Assembly: GCA_963513935.1 (NCBI GenBank)
Contig: OY740774.1
Coordinates: 98,525,668 to 98,589,667 of the forward strand
DNA from: Aphrophora alni
Lineage: Eukaryota > Arthropoda > Insecta > Hemiptera > Aphrophoridae
Reading direction: 5' to 3'
Length of the DNA: 64,000 nucleotides
Under the pieces are notes generated by a model. It did not search any database. It had not been told where the DNA came from and saw nothing but the letters and a program-made list of their open reading frames with translations. Below, piece by piece: positions 1-11,870 of the stretch. The position numbers and the translations under genes were made by a program. Position 1 is the stretch's first letter; every line of letters begins with the position of its first letter.

Positions 1-820
1 TAACCCAAAATATTGTTTAAAATAAAAATAGGGCGTTCAGGAATAAATGTATAAAAACAGTCACTTGGCAGCCGTCACTAAACGCTTGATTTTAATTAAA
101 TATGATTTACTTTGTGGACAAGTTTATGTCTCGAGCGAAGCAAGTTTAGGCCCTATTAAATATCTAAAATTGTCTTCAAAGATTTATTTAAATATTTTTA
201 CTGACATCTACCGAACCGACATTTTTGGTGTCGAATAATTCTGATTTGTTTTTATTTGGTTTTAGCACGAATAACGTTGAGAATTTGTTGGGGGTAATTT
301 TCTGATCAAACATTGCTCTCTGTGAATTCCTTCAGAAGGATCAAATAATTTTTTATCTTCCAACATTTTAAAATTTTTTCAGGACGTTTACATTACTGCT
401 CTTCTTAAGCTTGGACATTTTCCATTGGGTTGCAACATGTGTTCGAACATTGTTCACTGTTTAATCAGAGTTTCCAAAAGTTTATTTTCCTTCATTATAG
501 CAAAATGTTTGCTTGTCCGAAATTCATTATCGACCAGTTCCAACGAGAACAAACATTTCAAGCTTGAATAAGTAAAGATAATTGATTGCAAATTCCACGA
601 ATACACAAACATTATATGATTTGAAAGTTAATTTGTGTTTATTGAAGGGATATATAATTGCATATTGTTTGAACTATATACCCTCGGAACTCTTCTGATT
701 TTAATGTAACACTACTTGGTATGTAGGTGACATGCTGGCGTAAAAATATGTTTTTAGTATTATTTTTATATCAGTTCGTGTCCGACTTATACGCATTCAG
801 CAAACTTTACACGATGTGAT
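1..820. other. AT-rich DNA, nothing recognised
   Basis: No coding frame, RNA gene or repeat that I recognise. The only reading frame starting with Met (about 63 codons, from 47) has no recognisable motif and looks like chance. Confidence 0.6.
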
Positions 821-821
821 T

Positions 822-1040
822 TTGTTTGTTTGTTTATAGGTAAAAAAACACAGCTGTCATCATCGTTTAAAAATAAGAAGTGAAGAACAATGAATTGAAG
901 ATCTCTAGCTTTCGAATACTCTAACAGAGTCAGCTTCGGAAGAGAACAAAAGTTGGTCAGAAGAAAGAGAGAGATCTAACCCTAGATTAAATTAAGGAAG
1001 TGTAGACCCAGCTATGATACAACGGGATTGCTTCACTGTA
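822..1040 (+). repeat. SINE-like dispersed repeat, copy 1
   Basis: One of at least eight related copies in the window. Shared landmarks in order: a run resembling TCATCATC then TTTAAAAATAAG, the block GAATACTCTAA(C/T)AGAGTCAG, then GAAGAGAACAA(A/G)AGTTGGTCA, a short GAGAGAGA run, and GATCTAACCCTAGA. All are present here, followed by a loosely conserved tail with GGGATTG. No protein is encoded. A non-autonomous retroposon is the simplest reading, but I could not place convincing tRNA-type A and B boxes, so the head class is unknown. Confidence 0.65.
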
Positions 1041-1682
1041 AGTTATAAACTGTACACAATAATTTATTAAATGGTAATGTAAGAAGGAAATTACATTTAA
1101 ACTATTGGAATGAATACGTTTGCAGACATCTATGACAATCCTTAATAAAAAGAAGGGGGGAAAAAAAAAAAGAAAAAAAAAAGGTTAGTATGACCGTATT
1201 GTATACACCAAGACTTCTTAAGACTTTCCAAATAATCATTTTAACATGTTTGGTAGTGAAAGACGCTGTCGAAAGTTTAAGACGTTTTAAGTTGAGGAGT
1301 GCACATATCCTATTACTTAGTTTATTGTAAATAATATTTCACAGATTGTTTTATTCTTCGAAAGGCGTGTTACTTGCTATTAAGTGCGATATTTGGATCT
1401 TGTTTTTTCAGTAAGAATAAATCGAAAATTATTCTGAAGCATTTAATATTTTTCATTACATTAAAGTCGGTACTCTCTTTGGTTAAATTCACTTACAATG
1501 TATTTACTTATTTTGAATAAACGTTCCAGAATAGGTTTCTGCTGTCAGTTATACACATGACACGTTTACATAGATGAATAAGAAAAATAATAGTGGGCAA
1601 AGCAGTAGGATTTAGTCACTTCTGAAGATAATGATTTGAAATGTTCGACAGTGGTGTTTCGCTACAAAACATGTTCTTAAGG

Positions 1683-2799
1683 GGGTTCGGAGGGTCCATA
1701 AGAGCCTATGTTAAATTTGTCATATTGATGACCCATTTTCTCAAAAACTACTAAAGCAATCCGGTTAAAATTTTTGTTGTTGATTTTATTACTTGTTCTC
1801 AGAAATTTAACACAGGGATTTTTTATTTAATTGATATTTTCCCTTTTTATGATTTTTATAATGTGTTATATTTAAAACGCAATACAAATTTCACATTTTT
1901 GACTGTAAAAAGATTTTTAATTCATAAAACTGAAAAATCCTGTGTTTAAGTTTACATCCAAGCTAGAAGATTATGTGGTAAAACTTTTGTACCTGTATCT
2001 TTTGTAGTTTCTGAGAAAACGGGTCATTTATACAAAAAAACGATGTTTTCAGAAAAACGTAAAAGAAGATTTATTTTTCTATCACCGATGTGATTCAATG
2101 AGTTTAATACATTCCGGCACCATAGAAAAGCTGGTCTGGATCATCATCTTCAAGAAAAGCTTCTTCTAACTTCCTCTTGGCACTTTCACGATGTTGGTTA
2201 GCTTTTTTCGCAAGTTTTGAAAGCATTCGTTCACATTTCCTTATGCGTATTTTGTCCAGTTCACTCATCACTGTGGCTGTGCCTTCACTTACAGTTATTT
2301 CAAGTTTTTTTCATAACAAGGCATCTTGTGACATTCCCTTTATTAAAACTCAAGATGGTATCATACACACCAAATTCCATGGTTTGTAGGCCTACAAATA
2401 CTGTTTTTTGGCAATCGTGACCAAATAAAGGCATTTAGTGACTCATTGGGATTCTGTGACTTCCCATTCGGACACTCTCTTAGCAGTGTAGGATTTGCTA
2501 AATCTTGAAAAATTGACTTTATTGTACTCAGGTATATGTAAATGTTATGCTTACTCCCAATGACTGATTTGAAGGCACTAGAATCGCCATCGCCCAAGTA
2601 ATATTTTATACTTTACGCCATAGTCAGCCTCAGACCTTTGATGAAACATATGACACTGCTTCACAAAAAGTGAAATAACTTTTGTTCCACATAACAAAAA
2701 TTAATGGGAGTGGTCTTAAATTAATTCTATGAAACAGAGGAATACTAAAATTCAATAAACAAAAATTCGAATTTTTTGAAAAAAAAACCCTCCGAACCC
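1683..2799 (-). mobile_element. Decayed Mutator-like DNA transposon, internally deleted
   Basis: The ends are an exact 13-bp inverted repeat: GGGTTCGGAGGGT at 1,683-1,695 and its complement at 2,787-2,799. Just inside the left end lies a longer imperfect inverted repeat (about 1,729-1,840 against about 1,920-2,030), giving a hairpin-rich subterminal region. The middle carries a minus-strand transposase remnant, annotated separately. I found no clean target-site duplication, so the exact outer ends are uncertain. The class call rests on resemblance of the coding remnant to a widespread family of Mutator-like transposases in arthropods and cnidarians, recalled from knowledge rather than searched. 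The element is too short to be autonomous. Confidence 0.6.
2104..2600 (-). pseudogene. C-terminal remnant of a Mutator-like transposase
   Basis: Read on the minus strand from 2,600 downward, two frames joined by a frameshift give a continuous protein-like stretch. The first part (about 2,597-2,361) contains YLGDGDSSAFKSVIGS, then an internally deleted join to PTLLRECPNGKSQNPNES, LNAFIWSRLPK and a diverged segment. The second part (about 2,360-2,104) contains a YDTILSFNKGN block, a Lys/Arg-rich helix and an acidic tail ending DPDQLFYGAGMY before a stop. The GDGDS, K(T/S)QNPNES, IWSR(L/V)PK and YGAGM(Y/F) blocks in this order are what I associate with the C-terminal half of the Mutator-like transposase family. 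The DDE core lying between GDGDS and QNPNES is mostly missing, and the frame is broken, so it cannot be functional. Proteins of this family are normally several hundred residues. Family assignment is from memory; the coding character itself is clear. Confidence 0.6.
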
Positions 2800-3178
2800 A
2801 ATGTTATATATTTTAAGTGTGCTTTTATTAATAGTAATAGATCTTTTAAATGTAAAACCTGAAGATGTATCTGTGTAGACGAAACAGTACTGTTTACACA
2901 AAGAATTGTTATAGACACCTCAAAGTATTTATACAACTTATAAAAGAAGTATCTCCCAAAATTTTAAAAACTATAAAAATTTGATTCAAATAGTTCTACA
3001 GTAGTTGTGAATCTTTCTTACTTTTACCATAGAAGAGTGCACATATTTAACGAATAGTAAAACCCATGATTACGTGAAAAGTTTAAATGCAACTAAAATT
3101 CCAGATACTAAAAAATTTTTAAATTATTTTATTATTTTGAAGTTAGAGGGACAACTATTTTTTTTAACGATAGCCGTC

Positions 3179-3590
3179 GTTCTTGATAGAATTAATCTTG
3201 AATACAAATAGTACGTTTATTTATTAAAACGCGTTTCAACGACTAAGTCGCCATCTTCAGTGATGCACGAGCTACGATAACTGTCAAGTTATCAAATTAT
3301 CCGTAGATTTTACAACGGAAGTTAAAAAAAATAATGAGTTTGACTTGCAAAATAGTATACTTGATGAAATAAAACTTCAATACAATTCTCGCAAATTGTA
3401 CTTTATTTTCAGCTGTTAAGTTATCAAATTAGAATAACATTGTTGTATTCTTACAATACAATACATAATAATGTATTGAATTAGTTTAGTTATTGTAGCT
3501 CGTGCAGTACTAAAGATGACGACTTCTTAGTTGAAACGCTTTTGAATTTGTGTACAAATTTTATTCTATCAAGCATACCATCTCACAAGT
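3179..3590. mobile_element. Inverted-repeat (fold-back) element with hammerhead-like arms
   Basis: The left arm (about 3,179-3,290) and right arm (about 3,490-3,590) are inverted copies of each other: both hold TTGATAGAAT at the outside, GTTTCAAC(G)A with CATCTTCAG-type sequence in the middle, and GCACGAGCTAC inside. The left arm on the minus strand reads CTGAAGA, T, GGCGACTTAGTCGTT, GAAACGCG, a hammerhead-like core. The right arm on the plus strand is decayed (TAAAGATGACGAC then GTTGAAACGC). A second, shorter sequence near 3,355-3,400 (AATACAATTCTCGCAAA) resembles the outer end of related elements at 50.8-54.7 kb. See the PLE-related findings. Confidence 0.55.
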
Positions 3591-6500
3591 CATGGTCAAA
3601 ATTTATTTACCTGTCGTTGTGAAATCTGGGGATAATTTGATATGTAAAAACACATTTGTTACATGTATTTAACATAGTATACTATGTTATATGTATATAT
3701 TTCATCACTAGGACTAAAAGTGAAGCTTTTCAATATAAGTTAAAGTTTAACTGCCGAGGTGGAGCCGAGGCCGGAAAATGAGTGAGGATCGAATAGCTTC
3801 TTTTGGTCCAAGTGGTGATATTTTTCGTTATACCGGAAATAATGAAAGAAAACAATTTCACGAAAATTAAAATGTTATAACCTATTTGCCTTCAAATCGA
3901 TGGTAACAGCTGTTTTAATGGTTATTTACAATCGAAAGTATCGGTTGTTTTTATAAATGCTTTACAATCGTGTTATAATTCGTATAAACGAAGTAACAGC
4001 TGATGACCTCGACCTCAGCTGTTGTTTTTAGATCCTAGTACTAAAAAGAACAACTTTAGCATCTCAATGCATGTATTGAAAACAGCTGTTTTTGAAGCAG
4101 TATGACGAAAACACATTTATGTGATACTGTTGTCTAGGTAATTTGATCTATTGCAGTAGATATTGGTAAAAAATCATTAAACAAAAATATTTTAAAACTA
4201 TTGCCATTTTGAAAGTTTTGGGCTGATTTTTTTTTACAAATTTGTTCAACGATTCGTGAAATAAATGGAGTTTAAATAACTAATCTAAAAAATCAAACAT
4301 TTTGTTAATATTCAATAACCAGTAGAAATTGAAGCCGGTTGTAATTACAGACGAAATTAAAATTTAAAAAAAAAACGTTGAGCAAGTTTAAGTAAGACAT
4401 GCAAATATTAAATTAGAGTCGTTTATTTCAGTTTTTGTTTCATCGGCATTTTTAGTATCAACTTTTCACTAATTGGTACTAAAAATTATAAAAATCTTTT
4501 AAATAAACTGTATAGTAGGAAGAATTTTGGTTAGACTGCAGTCAAGTTTAGAACGCAAGAGAGTTTTACTTTTGTTGAACAAGTTTGTTACCAAGACATA
4601 AAGTTAGATAAGTTTTAAATAGCTTTCGGAAAAGTTTCTTCCTGCAGGTCTTATATCGGTTATTAAAATCTAATTTTGTTTGTTATTTGGTCTGCTTGTA
4701 TTGACGCTAAGAACGAGGTCAACAGGTTTGTACCATCTTCCAATTATCGATGCAGCTGACTGAGTTACTTATTTATAAAAAAGGTTAATATCAAAAATCT
4801 CATGTCTGCAGATGATCCAGAAGAGATTGACGTGTTAAGAATGAAAAGTTGTACTACAACAAAGCAACAGTTTTTAAAGTTATTAAATATTGATGGTTTG
4901 TACTTACTATTGGACTCATTTGAGTATATTAAACACGAAATTTTGAGTGTATGGATCACTAGTAAGCCTAGGACTGTGTTGAAAACTAAAACTAGAAATC
5001 TGAGAAAGGAACTTTAAAAACCAGTGGTAAAAATAACTAAGATAAACAAACGAGATCATGTAATGCACAACTAGACTTAATTACATCATCATGATAAGTG
5101 TCAAGTTGAGATGAGATTATAGTAGTTATGACAACGGGATAGCTACCAAACAGTGTTTCGGGATGAATAACTTTTTTGTTCCTTAACTCAAGAGTTTAGG
5201 TCGTGACCTTGTAATCATTTAAGGCTAAGAATTAAAGGAATTCAGTCTTAATTAAAGTTGAATTCTTATTTATAATTTTGTTTTTATTAATAGAAGCCAT
5301 AAGGACCCAATTTCTCCACTGGTTTGCTGAACATATTGTCTGCGTAATATATGAAACTTGTAATTACATAAAGTTCTAGGTTAGTATAGGTGGGTTCTTT
5401 TCATATTTTATTATGTTCTTGGTGTTATAACCACTTGACAACAAAAGTTGATGATACACTCTATAAACATCCTGTATTAATTGAATATACATAAATTATG
5501 TGAATGTCAAAATAAATGACATCAATAAAGTATTGTTTACGAGCATTTTTTACTTTGTACAGCAAGAAAATAAAATAAGGTTAAACACGTACAAAACATA
5601 TATCACCGTGCAACACACATTAAATGTTTAAAGGTTATATTGAAATATGGATTTCTGTTCCTCGCCTTCTTCTATAACACCTACTGTTTTATTGACAGGT
5701 TTCAAGTAGTATGAGTTTTAGATTATTACCAACATCAATGTGAAATTTTATGAGTTTAGGAAACTAAAGATTTTTTTTTTTTCACATTACGTGATAAATG
5801 ACAAAGTCGTAGCAAGTGACGTTGGTTAAAATTTTGTATAGTGCATCTTTTCTTCGAAGTCTGAAAGGAATGGTTGAACTAGTGTTTTTTATATACCTTC
5901 TTCTTACATTTGATTTCTTCACATGTTTTCTCTTGTAAGATTCTCTTCTTGTAGCACTTCTGTTCGTGTGGAGAGTGACGATTACATATATTACCAAACG
6001 TGTTTCCCTTCATTACAATCCCACTGAAGTGGTTCTATTTTTCAACCTACTCAGTCCGCCTTTAATCCTTTAATCCACTCTGAGTAGTTGATGGATTTTT
6101 ATTTTCACTAGAAGTTCTCCACTTATTCCCATTCTCAAGTCATTTTGTCTTGACTAATTTATCTGGCCAATCTGATAAAAGTCTATTTTAGTTTATTCTT
6201 CACGGCAAGAACGACTGTATGTGCTGTAGTTAGTGCAGATGCACTCACGGAAGTTTTCTTGTTATAATATAAACAAATATTATATAATTTTTCAAAGATA
6301 AAACAGGCGTGGAAAACTAGACTGCCGGATAGTATAGGATTAAATGACACGTGTAATAAAAGCATAGACTAAATATACAAATAAAGCATCAAATACTAAT
6401 TAAAACTAGGATTGTATGGTATGAAATTGAAGGTAATAGAAATGAAGAATACAGACTTGAAGATTCCCACTTCCTCAAGAAGTAATTCTAATGAGATTTA

Positions 6501-6780
6501 TAAGAGGAGGACGGGGGGGGGGAGACATCCCTAGGGCGCAGATTTTAGTTGCCTTTCTCCTAAACTGCAAGAGAGATTCTGATGAAAGATTCTTGAATTC
6601 GTCACGGTCCAGGATAAGACTCTTTATGTCAATAAGTAAGAGGGTCATTATAGTGACTCAAATGCTGATCCTAAGGCTGTAGAGAAAATCCATGATATGA
6701 AATTCCAATTCAGCATACATTCTGAAATGTTGCAGTTAAAATACTAAAGTACTTCACACAGAACATGCAAGACTTACAGT
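3591..6780. other. No gene recognised; several CAGCTG sites
   Basis: AT-rich. Between about 3,900 and 4,090 four CAGCTG hexamers cluster with a slightly higher GC content; whether this is regulatory cannot be told from sequence alone. A 71-codon frame at 4,802-5,017 (starting MSADDPEEID) is open in isolation with no recognised domain or splice support. A G9 run lies at about 6,513-6,521. Confidence 0.4.
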
Positions 6781-7335
6781 GGGGGGGGGGCACGTTAAAC
6801 CTGAAAAAGAAAAAAGTGAAAATTTGGAAAAGTGAAAAAGTGTAAAAGTGAAAAAGTAAAAATTTGAAAATTTGAAAAAATGTAAATTTGAAAATGTGAT
6901 AACGTGAAAAAGTGAAAATGTGAAATGTACAATAAGTGGAAATTGTGGAAAAGTGATAAAGTGAGTGAAAAAGTGAAGGGCGAAGAGCGTTGAGCGATGA
7001 GCAATGAGCGATGAGCAATGAGCGATGAGCAATGAGCGGTGAGCAATGAGCAATGAGTGATGAGCAATGAACAATTAGCGATGAGCTATGAGAAATGACA
7101 AATGAACAAATAGCAGTAAGTATTGAGTAGTAAGCAATGAGCAGTGAGCAATGAGCAGTGAGCAATGAGTAGTGAGCAATGAGCAATTATCAATGATCAA
7201 TGAGCATTGAATAGTGAGCAGTGAGCAGTGTGCAGTGAGCAGTGTGCAGTGAGCAGTGAGAAGTGAGCTATGAGTATTGAGTGTTTAGTGTTGAGCGTTG
7301 AGTATTGAGTATTGAGTATTAAGTGATGAGTGATG
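6781..7335. repeat. Composite purine-biased simple-repeat block
   Basis: It starts with a G10 run (6,781-6,790), continues as a loose GTGAAAA/ATTTGAAAA array with about 8-11 bp spacing to about 6,975, then changes to a degenerate 7-bp array of the type GAGC(A/G)AT with variants GAGCAGT and GAGTATT up to about 7,335. The three overlapping minus-strand frames here (up to 158 codons, Ser/Leu/His/Phe-rich) are translations of this repeat, not genes. The plus strand is strongly depleted of C. Confidence 0.85.
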
Positions 7336-8145
7336 AGTGATAAAAAATAATTTAATTATTTGGTTTAAAAAAATTAAAATCGCTACTGTATTACTCAGTG
7401 TTTGACCGTAAAACCACAACCTCAACAATACAACCCTTGAAAACCCATAAATCAGTCACAATTTGTCTCAAGGAAACAAGCCGATCTTTACCTTTGAATG
7501 CGTAGTCAAGTGTTAAGTTAAAAAATCCTCTATAATTATTTCATTACTTCTAATAATATATGAACATGTTTAGAGATATTTAATCAGTTTTAATTTTTTT
7601 ACATTATGATATTAATAGACTAATAATTGTAAAAACGATATTTATTGAGACTTCACTTATGATAACGTGAGATTGTAGTTTGTCTTCGTGCAAAAATCTA
7701 TCAGGTGTCAGACAAAATGTATATATTTTTATTTGATAGGTTCATTTCAATTAATTTGTATGAAAAAAACAATCATAATGACCTTTGATTACACATAATT
7801 TACAAGAAATGGTTTTGCTGATTATCTAATCAAAAAGGCTGTTTCAATAAAAAACTAGTACATGGTTCTTTAGATATTACTTTATAAGTTTAAGATTTCA
7901 ATTGTATTTTATTATTTTTTTCATGAGATGTTCACTTTTTTTGACGCCAGCCCTGGGATGGCAAAGTTAAAGAACTTATGTCTTTCTATCACGGCTGAAG
8001 TTAACTTTATTTCAAACCATCACGAATTCAGGGACTTAAAAACGGAAGAACGATTTAGCATTTACTTAGTTAACTTACAATATTATTTCTCTATATCTAT
8101 AATCCCATTCTTAAGTAAAACCATTTGCTTCAAGGTTCTATGACA
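7336..8145. other. AT-rich DNA, nothing recognised
   Basis: A 71-codon frame at 7,928-8,143 has no recognisable motif and no homologue I can name. No repeat or RNA gene seen. Confidence 0.5.
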
Positions 8146-8415
8146 TTTTGTATTAACAGGAATAGCACAGTCTATTATAGGTCTTCATTATTTAGTAGCT
8201 CCTAGAATATGTCAAATATATCTTTCTAAATAGCCTAAATCACTAAAAGGAATGTCTTTGTTCATACATTATTATCCTTTAAAAGATTCTTTGAATTTTC
8301 GTATTAATGGGAATAGTGTAGTCTAATATAGATCATTATTTAGTAGCTCTTAGAATATGTCAAATATATCTTTCCAGATAGTTTAAATCACTAAATGGGA
8401 CGTCTTTGATCATAA
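8146..8415. repeat. Local tandem duplication, about 149-bp offset
   Basis: Two diverged copies of roughly 120-150 bp follow each other. Landmarks shared: TATTAA(C/T)(A/G)GGAATAG, TATTTAGTAGCTC, AGAATATGTCAAATATATC and AAATCACTAAA. The AGAATATG landmark recurs about 149 bp later. Not coding. Confidence 0.8.
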
Positions 8416-8854
8416 ATTCGAAAAGGTAAACTTTTTTCTTAAAAAATCTTTATATTATTATCATGTCAATATTCTTTAGTGAAAGCCGGCATTGTTAATT
8501 GGAAGCTACTTAGACACTGTAACGATATTTTTCTAGGTAATGCAATCTGTACACATTTAATTTTACTTCATTGAAGGTGCCATTTGTAACTCTTAGACAT
8601 CTAAAACAAATTTTCTCAGTACTGGTCTACCTGGGACTGTTTTGTTTTAGCACATAACATCTTGTTATATCGATTCGAAGAATCAGTTAAACATTTTAAA
8701 CATTTAAAGTTTATTTTATTTTTTTACAAAGGTTTTTGCATTAGTATTATATATATTTTTGAAAGAATGTCCCTGGCGAAGCGTGCACGGATATCGAAGT
8801 CTTCATAAAAAGTTTGTTTAAAATCTAAAACAAGTCATTAGCTTCTTGATGATC
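8416..8854. other. AT-rich DNA, nothing recognised
   Basis: No coding frame, structured RNA or repeat recognised. Confidence 0.5.
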
Positions 8855-9415
8855 AGTTAATAACCTCTTACGGTTACTACTTTCTTACAGTGAGCTATTT
8901 CTTAGAGTTAATAACTTCTTACAGGTATTCACTTCTTACTGTACATTTAGTATCATATTTAAGTTTTTATTTTAAGTATATCTCTTACAATTTAACTCCC
9001 AACTAGCTAACTTTTCACATGGTCACTTATCATCTAAGAAATTATCCCCTTACAAGTTAATATCTTATTCTATATTTATCAGAAAGTTATATTTTTATTT
9101 GGTAATTTCTTACGATTTATCGACAAGTAAGTTATGTCTTTTAAAGTTATCTTTTTAACGTATCTGGTTACATATTTCCGAAATAGTTATCTTTGTAAAG
9201 TGTCAACCTATCTTTTCAAGTTATCCTCTAGCATTTTATATATGTACAAGTTATTGTTTACAAGTCATATCATTCCAAACTATTTTACCGGATACTTTAA
9301 AGTAGATATGCTCTAATATTGTACCTTCTTATACACATTTATTTACAAGATATTTTGTGGGAATTATCTTCATACAAATCTACTTTGTACTTAATTATTT
9401 CCTTACATATTATAT
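8855..9415. repeat. Decayed short-period array (about 18-20 bp)
   Basis: Recurrent variants of AGTTA(A/T)(T/C)N followed by CTTAC appear every 15-22 bp or so for over 500 bp, for example GTTAATAACCTCTTAC, GTTAATAACTTCTTAC, CCTTACAAGTTAATATC, AAAGTTATCTTT and CAAGTTATC. No two units are identical, so this reads as an old minisatellite. A 60-codon frame inside it (9,134-9,316) is a by-product. Confidence 0.5.
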
Positions 9416-10850
9416 TAATTGCAATTTATGCCCTGATAAGCATACAAAGTCCTTTTCATCATATATTGTTAGAATTTTGCTATTTATATTGAAAGTCGTA
9501 TGTACTGTTTGTGTTTAAATATGTTGTAAGGATTTACTTTTATTTTATATAAAAAAAAAATCACAGAACTTCATACCGAATAAGAAGGAATATATAAAGC
9601 AGATCTGTTATATGCAGATGATTTACACCGCAGTATGACATATTTTTTGGAAACTAAAATCGTTACGAAAATGTTATCATTAAAAAAAATTTGTAAAATT
9701 TAAATTGTAAATTTTAAAACTTATACAGTTTTAACATCTCTCGGTTATATTTTGTCACCTTTCGTTATTTTGAGACCACTAGAGACATTACATTATTACA
9801 TACCTGTTATATTTACAACCATAGTGGGATTTCATATTGCATTATATCACTAGAGTATGTTCGTTGTAATGGAAAATTGTCCAAGAGTTAATTTGCATTC
9901 AGATTATATCCCGGTTCACATAGCTTGGAACAAAGTTATCTAGGACTCCGACATTTGTTTTACTTTTTATTAACCGAAGCGTTATTAACCTGAAAATGGG
10001 ATTTTTATTAACATTCACTTCAAAATTGACCCATTTTTAATTAGTTTATTCAGTTAATCTATGTTATGTACAGTAAAAAAAAGTGATATTACTGATTCGA
10101 GCGGAGGTGATTTTGTAATAATATTCCCAGTCTTTCAAAATTAAGTTAAAACTTTAATTGACTATAGTTTATTTGTTATTTAACGTAAAATAATGTAAAT
10201 AATTTAATTTAGGATTAAACGGGATTTTAAAGTTAAAATTAAGCCAAATGATTTTTTATCAGGGTTATTAAGCGAGGTGCTCAAAGTGGGAGCCATTCTC
10301 TTCCTATAGTTTTCCTTTATGCTATGCGCAAAATGTCTTAACGTGTTGACATTTAACTCAGTTTCTCCTTTCAGTTCTTCAAGTTTTACAATTGAAGGTC
10401 AAGAATCGAAATAAAATATTACACTGTCCTCTAGATCTTAAACGAGCCCGGTGTTTTCGAATTTACTAACAAGCTTTTTATACGCAATTCCGTACGCGAG
10501 TTGCGTAACAGTACATTACGAAGCGAATCATTGTTACTTTGGAAAGACGCACGGTGATTCCATATTATTTAGTTTATGTTAAAAATAGTATAGATTGCAA
10601 TACATAATTATTAGTAACAATAAAGCTGTTGGGAAATTATGAAATCACAAGTTGGGTTGTTTGAAAATAATCACCGTTTGTCGATTGATATTAACGTGCA
10701 TTTTAATTGATCTCTTTGAATGGAACAATGCTATGAACAGAACATACGCAGGTGATTAGGTTTCAAATTAATACATGAGTAATTTGAGCTTTTCAACCAT
10801 TGTCCAGCGATCTAGCCCTGAGGAGTTATTGGTTATAAACTAAACGCAAC
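9416..10850. other. AT-rich DNA, nothing recognised
   Basis: No coding frame over 60 codons starting with Met, no recognised repeat. A locally GC-richer stretch around 10,440-10,560 (GTACGCGAGTTGCGT) has no assignable function. Confidence 0.5.
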
Positions 10851-10851
10851 T

Positions 10852-11195
10852 CATTTACTTCTGTTCGTTTAAAACAAGGCTTCATTTAAATTGCAAAAAC
10901 GTTTGTAGTAACAAATTACTAAAAATACATTATTTTCTTTCATGTGAAATAAATATTTTAGGTTCTGTATTATTAACAATAAATAGATAGTTTAGTTATT
11001 AAAATAAATTAAATATTAACAATACATTTACTTCTGTTTAAAACAAAGCTCCATTTAATTCGCAAAAACGTTCGCAATAAAAAATTACTAAAAATACTTT
11101 ATTTTCATTCATGTGGATTAAATATATCTGTTTCTGTTTTATTAACAATAAATAGAGAGTTTATATATTAAACTAAATAGTATTATCAAAGCTTA
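10852..11195. repeat. Local tandem duplication, 173-bp offset
   Basis: Copy 1 begins CATTTACTTCTGTT at 10,852 and copy 2 begins with the same bases at 11,025. Both contain TTTAAAACAA, GCAAAAACGTT, ACTAAAAATAC, TTTTC(T/A)TTCATGTG and ATTAACAATAAATAGA. Divergence by eye is of the order of ten percent. Confidence 0.85.
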
Positions 11196-11399
11196 TATAT
11201 TTTAAACAGATGTTTATCTGTAAGCCAACAGTTGAAAGTAATGGATTAGTGTAATATCATCATATGTTCTTGCAACAATTAAATATAAAAGCTGTTTTTG
11301 TTATTTTATTTATTGGTTATTGATTGATCCAACCTCATTTACAGTTGAAGGTTTCTTTAATAGCAGTAAATCTAAATATTTAGGAATGAAGTCGATCCT

Positions 11400-11870
<471 letters not shown>

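Noticed and set aside
1625..1665. CTGAAGATAATGATTTGAAATG as a hammerhead-like motif
   Set aside because: Stem II would have a one-base loop, and the downstream triplet and stem I are not convincing.
4802..5017. 71-codon frame starting MSADDPEEID as a gene
   Set aside because: No domain, splice signals or second copy; frames of this size are expected by chance.
6710..7186. 158-codon minus-strand frame and two overlapping frames
   Set aside because: All three come from the C-depleted simple repeat, with different frames open at once.
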